From an uncultured Erythrobacter sp. (GTDB lineage: Bacteria; Pseudomonadota; Alphaproteobacteria; Sphingomonadales; Sphingomonadaceae): 64,000 nucleotides of DNA. The notes beneath the pieces were generated by a model. That model worked only from the letters and a program-made list of their open reading frames with translations, was not told the origin of the DNA and did no database searches. The position numbers and the translations under genes are program-made. This document shows, piece after piece, positions 7,534 to 17,358 of the stretch. Every line of letters starts with the position of its first letter. Position 1 is the stretch's first letter. The stretch spans positions 788,290-852,289 of the forward strand of contig CANMUS010000001.1 in assembly GCA_947501215.1 (NCBI GenBank). Reading direction: 5' to 3'.

Positions 7534-9359
7534 TCCGCCTTGCCCTGCCCCTACTCGCTCTCGGCCTGAGCGCCTGCGTCCATGCGCAAACGCCGACACC
7601 TACAGACACGCGAGATTTCCGCGAGCGCGAACCCTCCGAGGAAATCGTCTATTTCGTCCTCCCCGACCGGTTCGAGAATGGCGATCCGTCCAACGACACC
7701 GGCGATTTCACCGGTGGCAGGCTCGAAACCGGCTTCGACCCGACAGCCAAGGGCTTCTTCCACGGCGGAGACCTCAAGGGCCTCACCCAGCGCCTCGACT
7801 ATCTCGAGAGGCTGGGTGTCACGGCGATCTGGTTTGCGCCGATCTTCCAGAACAAGCCCGTCCAGGGCCCGCCGGGCGAGGAAAGCGCAGGCTACCACGG
7901 CTATTGGGTCACGGACTTCACGCGCCCCGATGGCCATTTCGGCACGCGGGAGGAGTTCAAGACCTTCGTCGACGCAGCGCATGCGCGCGGGATGAAGGTT
8001 TATATGGACATCATCACCAACCACACCGCCGACGTCATCACCTATGCCGACGGGCCGGCGACCAACTTCGAATATCGCAGCAAGGGTGACTATCCCTATT
8101 CGACCGTCGGCGATGTGTCGGGCGCGCGGATCAACCCGGGCTTCACCGGCGACGCGGACAGCAGCGAGGCGAACTTCGCCAAGCTGGTCAACCCGAACTT
8201 CGCCTATCAGCCGGTCGTTCCCGATGCCGAGAAGGACGTGAAAGTCCCCGCCTGGCTGAACGATCCGATCTACTACCACAATCGCGGCAACAGCAGCTTT
8301 ACCGGAGAGGACAGCCGCTTCGGCGATTTCGCCGGCCTCGACGACCTCTTCACCGAGCACCCGCGCGTGCGTGAGGGGATGATCGAGATCTTCTCCGGCT
8401 GGGTCCGCGATTTCGGTGTCGACGGATTCCGCATCGATACCGCCCGCCATGTCGATCCCGGCTTCTGGCAGGGATTTGTGCCCGCGCTGGGAAAGGTCGC
8501 GGAGGAAGAAGGCATCCCCAACTTCCACATGTTCGGAGAGGTTTACAAGGACATTCCCCAGAACGGCTACATCGCCGAATATACCCGCCGCGACAAACTG
8601 CCCGCGGTGCTCGATTTCGCCTTCCAGGCCGCCATGCGCGAGCTGCTCGGGCGCGACCAGGGCACGGTGGTACTCGCCCACATGTTCGACGGCGACGTGC
8701 TTTACGAAGGCGGCGAGGAAACCGCGCTCGGCCTGCCGACCTTCCTCGGCAATCACGACATGGGGCGGTTCTCGACGCTGATCAAATGGGACAAACCCGA
8801 GATTTCGCAGGACGAGCTCCTGGCTCGTGTCATGCTCGGTCATGCGATGATGCTGAGCCTGCGCGGCAGCCCCGTGATCTATTACGGCGACGAGCAGGGC
8901 TTTGTCGGAGACGGCAACGACCAGCTGGCGCGCGAGGACATGTTCCCCTCGCAAACGGCGGTCTACAACGACAACGACCTCATCGGCACCGATGCGACGA
9001 CGGCGACGAGCAATTTCGACGAGAGCCACCCGCTGTTCCGCCTGATCTCCGAATTCTCCGCGATCCGTAAGGCGCACCCTGCCCTCACCCGCGGCAAGCA
9101 GGTCGTGCGGCATTACGAGCAGGAGGCGGGCATCTTCGCCGTCAGCCGCTTCGATCCCGATGACGGCACCGAATATCTTGCAGTCTTCAACACCACCGGA
9201 GCGGAACGCAGCGCGAATGTCGTGCTCGACTACGGGGCCCGCGAACTGGCGACGCTCGCCGGAAGCTGCCCCGCTGCCGTGACCGCCCCCGGGAGCGCAG
9301 CTTTCACGTTGCCCGCCTTCGGCTGGGCTCTGTGCCGTGTGTCGGAGAGCGCCGAGTGA
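7530..9359 (+). CDS. Alpha-amylase family (GH13) lipoprotein
   Basis: A 609-residue glycoside hydrolase family 13 enzyme hydrolysing alpha-1,4-glucans or maltooligosaccharides. The N-terminus has a lipoprotein signal with lipobox LSAC (Cys16), so it should be anchored in the periplasm or outer membrane. The GH13 conserved regions are visible in order: DIITNHTAD, GVDGFRIDTARH (nucleophile Asp), FGEVY (acid/base Glu) and FLGNHDMGRF (transition-state Asp). It overlaps the halogenase stop by four bases and its own stop by four with the next GH13 gene, indicating one operon. Specificity (amylase versus cyclomaltodextrinase) cannot be settled from sequence alone. Confidence 0.92.
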   Translation: MIRLALPLLALGLSACVHAQTPTPTDTRDFREREPSEEIVYFVLPDRFENGDPSNDTGDFTGGRLETGFDPTAKGFFHGGDLKGLTQRLDYLERLGVTAIWFAPIFQNKPVQGPPGEESAGYHGYWVTDFTRPDGHFGTREEFKTFVDAAHARGMKVYMDIITNHTADVITYADGPATNFEYRSKGDYPYSTVGDVSGARINPGFTGDADSSEANFAKLVNPNFAYQPVVPDAEKDVKVPAWLNDPIYYHNRGNSSFTGEDSRFGDFAGLDDLFTEHPRVREGMIEIFSGWVRDFGVDGFRIDTARHVDPGFWQGFVPALGKVAEEEGIPNFHMFGEVYKDIPQNGYIAEYTRRDKLPAVLDFAFQAAMRELLGRDQGTVVLAHMFDGDVLYEGGEETALGLPTFLGNHDMGRFSTLIKWDKPEISQDELLARVMLGHAMMLSLRGSPVIYYGDEQGFVGDGNDQLAREDMFPSQTAVYNDNDLIGTDATTATSNFDESHPLFRLISEFSAIRKAHPALTRGKQVVRHYEQEAGIFAVSRFDPDDGTEYLAVFNTTGAERSANVVLDYGARELATLAGSCPAAVTAPGSAAFTLPAFGWALCRVSESAE

Positions 9360-10981
9360 ACCGCCACGATCCCTCGATGCAGGCCGCTGCCGCCAGCGCT
9401 GCCATGCCGTGGTGGAAAGGCGCGGCGATCTACCAGATCTATCCGCGCAGCTTCCAGGATTCGAACGGCGACGGGATCGGCGACCTGCCTGGGATTACCC
9501 GGCGCCTGCCCTATGTAGCCTCGCTCGGCGTGGATGCGATCTGGATCTCGCCCTTCTTCGTCTCGCCGATGAAAGACTTCGGCTACGATGTCGCCGATTA
9601 CTGCGATGTCGATCCGATCTTCGGCACACTCTCCGATTTCGACGCGCTGGTCGCCCGCGCCCACGAACTCGGCCTCAAGGTCCTCATCGACCAGGTCTAT
9701 TCGCACACTTCGGACGAGCATCCGTGGTTTGCCGAAAGTCGCTCGGACAGAACCAATCCGAAAAACGATTGGTATGTCTGGGCCGACGCCAAGCCCGACG
9801 GGTCGCCTCCGTCGAACTGGCAATCCGTCTTCGGGGGCCCCGCGTGGACGTGGGACGCCCGACGCGGACAGTATTACCTGCACAATTTCCTGAGCAGCCA
9901 GCCGCAGCTGAACCTGCATAATCCGCAAGCGCAGCAGGCGATCCTCGACGTTATGCGCTTCTGGCTTGACCGCGGGGTGGACGGGTTCCGCATCGATGCG
10001 CTGAATTTCGCGATGCACGACCCGCAATTGCGCGACAATCCGCCCGCGCCTGCGACCGACAAACCGCGCACGCGCCCGTTCGATTTCCAGCTCAAGACCT
10101 ACAATCAGAGCCATGCGGACATTCCCGCCTTCATCGAACGCATTCGCGCGCTGACCGACAGTTACGATGGCATCTTCACCGTTGCCGAAGTCGGCGGGGA
10201 CGAGGCAGAGAGCGAGATGAAGGCCTTCACCCAAGGCGAAACGCATCTCAATTCGGCCTACGGCTTCAACTTCCTTTATGCCGAGAAGCTGACGCCCGGA
10301 GCCATCTGCGCCGCGCTGGCGCAATGGCCGGACGAAGAAGGCATGGGCTGGCCGAGCTGGGCCTTCGAGAACCACGATGCCCCACGCGCGATCAGCCGCT
10401 GGTGGAGCGAAAGCGACCGCGACGCCGCAGCGCGAATGAAGGCGTTTTTGCTGGCATCGCTGCGCGGCAACATCATCCTCTATTACGGCGAGGAACTGGG
10501 TCTCTCTCAGGTCGATATCCCCTTCGAGCAGCTGCACGATCCCGAGGCGATCGCGAACTGGCCGCTGACGTTGAGCCGCGACGGCGCGCGCACACCAATG
10601 CCTTGGAGCGCGGACCAACCGAACTGCGGGTTCTCGGAGGGCGAGCCTTGGCTGCCCGTGGGCGAGGACAATGTCGCGAGAGCCGTCGCAGCTCAGGACG
10701 AAGACGAGAATTCGCTGCTCAACCATACCCGCGCGATGCTCGCTTTGCGCAACGCCAATCCGGCGCTGCATCACGGGTCGGTTGAGCGATGCGAAACGCA
10801 GGTTGACATTTTCGTGATCGAGAGGCTCGCCGATGGGCAACACATTCGCTGCCTGTTCAATCTCGACCGCAAAGCTGCTTGCGTGCCACAGGACCTCGCG
10901 CGGGGCAGTGTCCTCGCTGCAGTCAACTCAGCCACCCTCCACGAACTTCCGCCCTTTGGCGCAATGGTGATCGAGCTATGA
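9356..10981 (+). CDS. Alpha-glucosidase, GH13 (oligo-1,6-glucosidase/maltase type)
   Basis: A 541-residue cytoplasmic GH13 enzyme without signal peptide, opening with the typical MPWWKGAAIYQIYPRSF segment. Catalytic regions are DQVYSHTS, GVDGFRIDALNF, FTVAEVGGD and FENHDAPR. It probably cleaves maltose and short maltooligosaccharides to glucose. A GTG at 9356 overlapping the upstream TGA (GTGA) is taken as the start because the locus uses coupled starts throughout; ATG codons at 9377 and 9404 are alternatives. Its stop overlaps the GH97 start. Confidence 0.92.
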   Translation: MNRHDPSMQAAAASAAMPWWKGAAIYQIYPRSFQDSNGDGIGDLPGITRRLPYVASLGVDAIWISPFFVSPMKDFGYDVADYCDVDPIFGTLSDFDALVARAHELGLKVLIDQVYSHTSDEHPWFAESRSDRTNPKNDWYVWADAKPDGSPPSNWQSVFGGPAWTWDARRGQYYLHNFLSSQPQLNLHNPQAQQAILDVMRFWLDRGVDGFRIDALNFAMHDPQLRDNPPAPATDKPRTRPFDFQLKTYNQSHADIPAFIERIRALTDSYDGIFTVAEVGGDEAESEMKAFTQGETHLNSAYGFNFLYAEKLTPGAICAALAQWPDEEGMGWPSWAFENHDAPRAISRWWSESDRDAAARMKAFLLASLRGNIILYYGEELGLSQVDIPFEQLHDPEAIANWPLTLSRDGARTPMPWSADQPNCGFSEGEPWLPVGEDNVARAVAAQDEDENSLLNHTRAMLALRNANPALHHGSVERCETQVDIFVIERLADGQHIRCLFNLDRKAACVPQDLARGSVLAAVNSATLHELPPFGAMVIEL

Positions 10982-13008
10982 AACCCTTCGCAATCCTCTC
11001 CGGCCTCGCCCTACTCTTCGCCGCGCCCGCCGCGCTCGCAGAAGAGGTGGTCACATCCCCCGATGGCACCATCAGCGTCACCGTGGACGTGAATGGCGAA
11101 GGGCGCCCCTTCTACCGCGTCGCGAAGGGCGGCGAACCGGTGCTGACCGACAGCCGCCTGGGCTTCCTGCTGGCCGATCAGGACAAGCTGGAGCGCCGCC
11201 TTGCCGTGGTCAATGCCACTCGCGCCAGTCACGACGATACCTGGGAGCAGCCTTGGGGCGAGCAGCGCTTCGTACGCGATCATCACAACGAGCTGACCGT
11301 TCGCTTCGAGGAGGACAGCAACGAAAAGCGCAAATTCGGCGTCGTCTTCCGCGTCTTCGACGATGCAGTCGCCTTCCGCTATCTGTTCGACGACACCAGC
11401 GTCGGCAAGACGCTGCACGTTGCGGAAGAGCTGACCGAGTTCAATATCGCGCAGGACGGCACCGCCTGGTGGATCCCCGGCGGAGAGTGGAACCGCTACG
11501 AATATCTCTACGAAAAGACGCCGATTTCCGCTGTGTCGGTCGCGCATACGCCGCTGACTTTCCGCATGGAAAACGGCACGCATGTCGCGCTACACGAGGC
11601 GGCGCTGGTCGACTTCGCAGGCATGTGGATGAAGCGGACCACGGGCACGAATTTCCGCGCAACGCTCGCCCCGACCGGCAGCACACCGGCACGTGCCGTG
11701 CGCGATGTGCCTTTCGCAACCCCGTGGCGCACGCTCCGCATTTCGGACGATGCAGCCGGCCTCGCCGAGAGCCTGGTCGAGCTCAACCTCAACGAACCAA
11801 ATAAGCTGGGCGACGTCAGCTGGTTCACGCCGCACAAATATGTCGGCGTCTGGTGGTCGCTCCATCTCGACGAAGAGACGTGGGGCTCCGGCCCGAAACA
11901 CGGCGCGACGACCGCGAATGTCAAACGCTATATCGATTTCGCCGCCGAGCATGGGTTCGAGGGCGTTCTTGTCGAAGGCTGGAACGTCGGATGGGACGGC
12001 AACTGGTTCTTCAACGGGGGCGATTTCAGCTTCACCGAAGCCTATCCCGACTATGACTTTGAAGAGCTGGCCCGCTATGCCGCCGAGAAAGGCGTCCCGA
12101 TCGTCGGCCACCACGAGACCAGTGGCGATGTCGGAAATTACGAAAGCCAGCTTGCTGCCGGTCTCGACCTGATGGCGGCGCGCGGGGTGAAGACGATCAA
12201 GAGCGGCTACGTCACCGATGCGTGCAATTTGCGCTACGTCCATCCCGATGGCCGCGAGACGCGCGAATGCACCGAGAGCCAAGTGATGCAGCGCCATCAC
12301 CTCAAAGTCGTGACCGAGGCGGCCAAGCGGCAGATCGCCGTGAACCCGCATGAGCCGGTCAAGGATACCGGCCTGCGCCGCACCTATCCCAATTGGGTCA
12401 GTCGCGAGGGCGCACGCGGTATGGAATTCGCCGCCTGGGGCGTACCGACCAATGGGCCGAGCCACGTACCGACTTTGGTGTTTACGCGCATGCTGTCCGG
12501 CCCGATGGACTATACCCCGGGTGTCCTCAGCCTGCAGGGACGCGGCCAGCCGCTCGAGATGACGATGGCGCGGGCGTTGGCCGAATATGTGCTGATCTAT
12601 TCGCCGATCCAGATGGTGGCCGACCTGCCCGAACATTATGCCGAGCATCCCGAGCCCTTCCAGTTCATCAAGGACGTGCCCGCCGACTGGTCCGAGAGCC
12701 GCATTCTCGACGCTGCCGTCGGCGAATATGTCGTCACGGCGCGCAAGGACCGGAACAGCGAGGAATGGTTCGTCGGCGGCGGCGCGGATGAGCAAGGTCG
12801 CGATGTACGGGTTTCGCTCGACTTCCTTGATGCCGGGAAGTCCTATCGGGCCGAAATTTATCGCGACGGTCCGACCTCGGACTATCGCAGCGATGCGCGG
12901 TTCGAGATTGTGATCGAAGACCGGACAGTCACCGCCGCCGATACGCTGGACCTGCGAATGGCGCCCGGTGGCGGCTTCGCGATCAGGCTGATACCCGTCG
13001 GCGGGTGA
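10978..13008 (+). CDS. GH97 alpha-glucosidase, secreted
   Basis: A 676-residue glycoside hydrolase family 97 protein, related to Bacteroides SusB. A signal peptide ends near APAALAEE (about residue 21), so it acts in the periplasm. The N-terminal beta-sandwich domain (TSPDGTISVTVDVNGEGRPF) is followed by the (beta/alpha)8 barrel with GVWWSLHLDE, HHETSGDVGNYE, GVKTIKSGYVTDAC and VNPHEPVKDTGLRRTYPN; the glutamates in HEPVKDTG and SREGARGMEF are where inverting GH97 members carry catalytic or calcium-binding glutamates. Start ATG overlaps the previous stop (ATGA-type). It should release glucose from maltooligosaccharides imported through the TonB receptor. Confidence 0.92.
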   Translation: MKPFAILSGLALLFAAPAALAEEVVTSPDGTISVTVDVNGEGRPFYRVAKGGEPVLTDSRLGFLLADQDKLERRLAVVNATRASHDDTWEQPWGEQRFVRDHHNELTVRFEEDSNEKRKFGVVFRVFDDAVAFRYLFDDTSVGKTLHVAEELTEFNIAQDGTAWWIPGGEWNRYEYLYEKTPISAVSVAHTPLTFRMENGTHVALHEAALVDFAGMWMKRTTGTNFRATLAPTGSTPARAVRDVPFATPWRTLRISDDAAGLAESLVELNLNEPNKLGDVSWFTPHKYVGVWWSLHLDEETWGSGPKHGATTANVKRYIDFAAEHGFEGVLVEGWNVGWDGNWFFNGGDFSFTEAYPDYDFEELARYAAEKGVPIVGHHETSGDVGNYESQLAAGLDLMAARGVKTIKSGYVTDACNLRYVHPDGRETRECTESQVMQRHHLKVVTEAAKRQIAVNPHEPVKDTGLRRTYPNWVSREGARGMEFAAWGVPTNGPSHVPTLVFTRMLSGPMDYTPGVLSLQGRGQPLEMTMARALAEYVLIYSPIQMVADLPEHYAEHPEPFQFIKDVPADWSESRILDAAVGEYVVTARKDRNSEEWFVGGGADEQGRDVRVSLDFLDAGKSYRAEIYRDGPTSDYRSDARFEIVIEDRTVTAADTLDLRMAPGGGFAIRLIPVGG

Positions 13009-13380
13009 GCACGCCCACCCCTCCCCGCGTCGTCGTCCTCGGCGGCGGCAGCGCCGGCTGGATTATTGCCTGCCTGCTCCATCACGAATGGGGTCCACGC
13101 GGCGGATCGGTGACCGTGGTCGAAAGCCCCGAGATCGGGATCATCGGCGTCGGCAAGGGTTCGACGCCGCAGCTCAAAGCCTTCTTCGACCATCTCGGCA
13201 TCGACGAAGCCGAGTGGATGACGGCCTGCGATGCGACCTACAAGCTCGGCATCCGCTTCACCGGCTGGAGCGAGCGGCCCGGTTTCGAAAGCTATTTCCA
13301 CCCCTTCCCCGCACCCACAGACCTGCACAGCGAGCCGGGCTTCCTGCACAATTGCATGCTCACGCGCCGGGGGTTCACCG

Positions 13381-13400
13381 TACCGGCCCATACCGGCCCA
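13381..13400 (+). repeat. 10-bp tandem duplication causing a frameshift
   Basis: Two adjacent perfect copies of TACCGGCCCA. Deleting one restores the frame of the halogenase homologue (GFTVPAHPDDWFIAE). Confidence 0.9.
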
Positions 13401-13688
13401 TCCCGACGACTGGTTCATCGCGGAGACGCTCGCAGATGCACGTAAAGCACCGCAGCCTAACGGGAATTTTCCTTTCCCGCCGAGCTACGGCTACCATTTC
13501 GACGCCCACAAGCTGGGCGTATTCCTGCGCGACTGAGCGGTAAATCAAGGGGTAGACCACAAGCCTCTTCGTGTAGACGAGGTAGAGCTTGCTGCAGACG
13601 GCGACGTGGCTGCGCTGCTCTGCGAAGGCGGCGCGCGTATCGAAGGGGACATCTTCGTCGACTGCTCGGGCTTCCACTCGCTGATCGC

Positions 13689-13720
13689 GCAGCAGGCGCT
13701 CGGTGCAGCAGGCGCTCGGT
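13689..13720 (+). repeat. 16-bp tandem duplication causing a frameshift
   Basis: Two adjacent perfect copies of GCAGCAGGCGCTCGGT. Deleting one joins SLIAQQALG to AEFISFADN in a single frame. Confidence 0.9.
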
Positions 13721-14616
13721 GCCGAATTCATTTCTTTCGCCGACAACCTCTTTAATGACCGCGCCGTTGTCATGCCGACCAAGCGTGGCGAACCGGTCAA
13801 GCCGCAAACCGATGCCGTCGCGATGAGCAATGGCTGGCGCTGGTCGATCCCGCTGACGAGCCGTGTCGGCAATGGCTACGTCTACTCGTCGAGATACATC
13901 TCGGACGAAGAGGCCGAGGCCGAGCTGCGGCGGGCCATCGGTATGGAGCACCAAGGCGAGGCCCGCGTCCTGCAGATGCGCGTCGGGCGAGTGGGGGATA
14001 CTTGGACGAGGAACTGCCTCGCCGCCGGACTCTCGCAAGGTTTCATCGAACCGCTCGAGGCGACCGCGCTGCACATCGTGATTGTGACCGCGCTCGACTT
14101 CGCACGCGCTTTCGAAAGCGGCGGCTTCACTGCGCAAAATCGCGAGGCATTCAATCGCCGCATCGCCGACAAATACGAGGGCATTCGCGACTACATCGTG
14201 GCGCATTACCGGCTCAACCAGCGCAGCGACACGCAATACTGGCGCGACAATGCGGCCAACCACGCTCTGTCGGCTAATCTAAAGGACATGATGTCGGCCT
14301 GGTTCACGCATGAGGACATTGGCCAGCTCAACGCGCGCCAGCATGACGGCTATCCGCATTACGCGAACATGAGCTGGCACTGCCTTTTCGCGGGCTACGG
14401 CACCTTTCCGCCTTCAGCCAAGATGCAAGCTCCGCCCCCCGGCCTCGCTGTGGACGATGTGGAGCGGACCCGGGCCATGCTGGCCGCATGCGCGCGTAAC
14501 TTTCCAGATTACGCGCCGGTGTGACTGGCACGGTAGCGTCCGCGGAGCCGATCCAAACTGACGAACCCTGCAAATACACGTATGACAACCAATCGCTTGA
14601 CTAATCAAATTTCCTT

Positions 14617-14634
14617 TTGAAATGTTCGTTTCAA
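14617..14634. promoter_or_regulatory. Candidate TetR-type operator upstream of the thiolase operon
   Basis: TTGAAATGTTCGTTTCAA is an 18-bp inverted repeat (TTGAAA, six-base centre, TTTCAA) ending 10 bases before the start of the thiolase-like gene. The third gene of that operon encodes a TetR regulator, so autoregulation is a reasonable inference. Confidence 0.5.
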
Positions 14635-14644
14635 TCAAGGAGAG

Positions 14645-16192
14645 ATGATGGTCGATTACAGCGCACTTCCCGCCAACACCCCGGTTCTCGTCGGTGCCGG
14701 TCAGATCACCGACCACTGGTATGGCGATGATGCGGCCAGCGCGCCCTCGCCGCAGGATTTGCGCCGCGATGCTGCCCGGATCGCTCTCGAAGACAGTGGT
14801 GCGCCAAAGGCCGTGCGAGATGCAATCGACCGGATCGTCGCCGTGCGCACGACGCCGGATTCCATACCCGGCGCGCCGCAACCCTTCGGTCGGTGCGCAA
14901 ATCCGCCCGCCACCGTCGCGACCGACCTCGCTATTGCGGACACCGAGAACATCTATTCCGAACTCGGCGGCAACCAGCCGCAGGAACTGGTCAACGAACT
15001 TGCAGCTGCTTTGCACGCTGGCGAATGCCGTGCCGCGCTGCTCGTGGGGGCGGAGGCGACACGCGCGCTCAAGGCGGCGGTGCGGGCCGGGATGACGCTC
15101 GACTGGAGCCGCTCTGCCGCCGGTCCGCAGACCGACCGCGGCTATGGCGGCGCGCTGCTCTCGCCTTACGAAATCCGCAACGGGCTGGGAGCGCCGACGC
15201 AGACCTATCCTGCCTTCGAACACGCGCTGCGCCGTCGCCTCGGCAACAGCCGTGAAGAGCATATGGCGCTGATGAGCGAGCTGTGGGCAGCCTTCTCGCA
15301 GGTCGCTGCGGACAATCCGCACGCCCAGTTTCCCACCGCGCGCAGCGAGGAGTTTCTCTCGACGCCCAGTGCGGAAAATTACCCCGTCGCCGACCCCTAT
15401 CTCAAATGGCATGTCGCGCAGGATGCAGTGAACCAGGCCGCCGCCGTCGTGATGACCACCGTGGCCGAAGCCGAGCGAATGGGCATCGACCGCGCAAAAT
15501 GGATCTTCCTCCACGGCCATGCAGAGGCGAAGGACGGCTTCGTAACCCGGCGGCAAGACTTGTCGCGCTCTCTGCCGATCGAAAAGACGCTGCACCAGGC
15601 GCTGCGCACCAGCGGCAAGCAGGCTAGCGACATCGCGCTGTTCGACATCTACAGCTGCTTTCCCTGCGCCGTGCTGCTCGCGACCGAAGCGCTCGGCATC
15701 GACTGGCGCGAGACACCGGCAACCTTGACCGGCGGCCTTCCGTTCTTCGGCGGACCGGGTAATAATTACTCGCTGCACGCCATCGCGACCATGACCGAGC
15801 GGCTGCGCGAACAACCGGGCGACTTCGGCCTGATACTGGCCAATGGCGGCTTTCTGACAAAGGAAGCGGTCGGCGTCTATTCAACCACGCCGCCTGAGAA
15901 TTGGGCCCCGGTCTCCAGCGAAACCATCCAGCGCGAAATCAATGCCCAGCTGCTGCCCAAGCCGGAACAGGCCGATGGCGAAATCACCGTCTCGACTTAC
16001 ACCGTGGTCTTCCAGAAGGGCGTGCCGACCCGCGGATACATCATAGGCGACGGTGCGACGGGCCGTGTCCTCGCCCGGATTGCCAAGGGCGACGATGCGA
16101 CGTTGAAGGCTCTTCTCACTGAAGATCCCATCGGAAAACGTGCCAACATCGAGGTGCGCGACGATACCAATATCATCGCAGGATTCGCCTGA
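14645..16192 (+). CDS. Acetyl-CoA acetyltransferase family protein (non-canonical thiolase)
   Basis: A 515-residue thiolase-fold protein of the COG0183 branch annotated as acetyl-CoA acetyltransferase or SCP2-type thiolase. It opens with NTPVLVGAGQITDHW and has the family motif DIYSCFPCAV and the glycine-rich GGLPFFGGPGNNYSLHAIA. The usual N-terminal nucleophile-cysteine motif of degradative thiolases is not obvious, so the reaction is uncertain; family members act in CoA-ester metabolism. Two ATGs (14645 and 14648) follow CAAGGAGAG; the second has the better spacing. It is first in an operon with a CoA-transferase and a TetR regulator, suggesting beta-oxidation-like breakdown of a fatty, sterol or aromatic acid. 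Confidence 0.8.
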   Translation: MMVDYSALPANTPVLVGAGQITDHWYGDDAASAPSPQDLRRDAARIALEDSGAPKAVRDAIDRIVAVRTTPDSIPGAPQPFGRCANPPATVATDLAIADTENIYSELGGNQPQELVNELAAALHAGECRAALLVGAEATRALKAAVRAGMTLDWSRSAAGPQTDRGYGGALLSPYEIRNGLGAPTQTYPAFEHALRRRLGNSREEHMALMSELWAAFSQVAADNPHAQFPTARSEEFLSTPSAENYPVADPYLKWHVAQDAVNQAAAVVMTTVAEAERMGIDRAKWIFLHGHAEAKDGFVTRRQDLSRSLPIEKTLHQALRTSGKQASDIALFDIYSCFPCAVLLATEALGIDWRETPATLTGGLPFFGGPGNNYSLHAIATMTERLREQPGDFGLILANGGFLTKEAVGVYSTTPPENWAPVSSETIQREINAQLLPKPEQADGEITVSTYTVVFQKGVPTRGYIIGDGATGRVLARIAKGDDATLKALLTEDPIGKRANIEVRDDTNIIAGFA

Positions 16193-16194
16193 TC

Positions 16195-17358
16195 GTGGTG
16201 GGCGCCGGGGACAATCGACCGATGCTCGAAGGCATCAGGGTGGTCGATCTTACCAGCGTCGTCTTCGGTCCCTATTGCACGCAAATGCTCGCCGATCTTG
16301 GCGCCGAGGTGACCAAGATCGAGGCTCCCGGTATCGGCGACGCCTATCGTTGGGCAGGCAAGCCGGCGGCGAGCAAGGGGATGGGACCGGGTTTCTTCGC
16401 GATCAATCGCGGCAAGCGGTCGCTCGCGCTCGATCTCAAGCAGAACGATGATCGTGAGAGGATGCTCGACCTGCTGCGCGACGCCGACCTGTTCGTCGTC
16501 AATGTGCGCGGCAAGGCGCTGGAGCGGCTCGGCCTCGATTACGAAAGCCTCACAGCAATCAATCCGGAGCTGATCTACATCCATTGCGTCGGCTTCGGGC
16601 AGGACGGTCCCTACGCCGATCTCCAAGCCTATGACGATGTGATACAGGCCGCGAGCGGCGCCGCGAGCTTGCTGCCGAGGGTCGATGGCGACCCGCGAGC
16701 GCGCTATCTGCCGTCGCTCATCGCCGACAAGGTCGCGGGGCTTCACGCCGCCCACGCTGCCTTGGCAGCCATCGTCCACAAATTGCGTACCGGCCGCGGC
16801 CAGCATGTCGAAGTGCCGATGTTCGAAGCCTTCACCGGCTTCATCCTGCTCGAACACCTCGGCGGGCTCACCTACGATCCGCCGAATGCACCCGCGGGTT
16901 ACGAGCGGCAGGTCGATCCCGACCGCCAGCCCTTCCCGACCAGCGACGGTTACATCAGCATCGTCCCCTATACCGATGCCAGCTGGCCCAAGGTGTTCGC
17001 CGTGCTCGGTGCGCCCGAAGTGCTCGACGACGAGCGTTTTTCCGACCCCGCGAGCCGCTTTGCCAATATCGGCGGGCTGTATTACGAAATGGCACGATTG
17101 ACCCGCGACTTCACGACGCAGGAGTTGCTCGAGAAATGTCACGCCGCCCAACTCCCGGCACAGGCCGTGCGCGATCTCGACGACATGCTGGAAGAACCGC
17201 ACTTCGCCGCGACCGGGTTCTTCCGTAGTCGGACCCACCCGACCGAAGGCGGCTACCGCGAGATGCGGTCGCCCTTCACGTTCGGCGATTACGAAATGCC
17301 CGAACTCGCGCCGCCACCGGCGCTTGGCGAGGCCAATGGCGAGGAAACGGAGGCGTGA
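16195..17358 (+). CDS. Family III CoA-transferase (CaiB/BaiF type)
   Basis: A 387-residue formyl-CoA/carnitine-CoA-transferase-type enzyme that moves CoA between carboxylic acids. The N-terminus MLEGIRVVDLTSVVFGPYCT and ADLGAEVTKIEAPG are diagnostic, and the catalytic aspartate lies in LPSLIADKVAGLHAAHAALA. The GTG at 16195 is two bases after the previous stop; an ATG at 16222 matches family starts better and is an equal alternative. The downstream end overlaps the TetR gene by four bases. Substrate unknown. Confidence 0.88.
   Translation: MVGAGDNRPMLEGIRVVDLTSVVFGPYCTQMLADLGAEVTKIEAPGIGDAYRWAGKPAASKGMGPGFFAINRGKRSLALDLKQNDDRERMLDLLRDADLFVVNVRGKALERLGLDYESLTAINPELIYIHCVGFGQDGPYADLQAYDDVIQAASGAASLLPRVDGDPRARYLPSLIADKVAGLHAAHAALAAIVHKLRTGRGQHVEVPMFEAFTGFILLEHLGGLTYDPPNAPAGYERQVDPDRQPFPTSDGYISIVPYTDASWPKVFAVLGAPEVLDDERFSDPASRFANIGGLYYEMARLTRDFTTQELLEKCHAAQLPAQAVRDLDDMLEEPHFAATGFFRSRTHPTEGGYREMRSPFTFGDYEMPELAPPPALGEANGEETEA

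Larger units (their letters stand above)
13005..14524 (+). pseudogene. Tryptophan-halogenase-family gene, broken by two tandem duplications and a stop
   Basis: A second halogenase homologue in three reading frames. It starts with GTG overlapping the GH97 stop and shows the FAD motif VVVLGGGSAGWII, the lysine region TYKLGIRF, and near 13835 the WxWxIP signature (NGWRWSIP). A 10-bp unit (TACCGGCCCA) is duplicated at 13381-13400, shifting the frame by one. The second frame reads on to an in-frame TGA at 13534-13536 and continues after it with clear homology (GDIFVDCSGFHSLI). A 16-bp unit (GCAGCAGGCGCTCGGT) duplicated at 13689-13720 shifts the frame again. Removing one copy of each repeat and reading through the TGA gives a full-length protein of about 500 residues. 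Last gene of the glucan operon and not coding in its present form. Confidence 0.85.

Noticed and set aside
13005..14524. Programmed frameshifting or split functional halogenase subunits
   Set aside because: The shifts coincide exactly with perfect 10-bp and 16-bp tandem duplications, and there is also an in-frame TGA, so decay is the simpler explanation.
14572..14586. Fourth LacI-type operator (ATACACGTATG)
   Set aside because: Only one half-site matches and the symmetry is poor.
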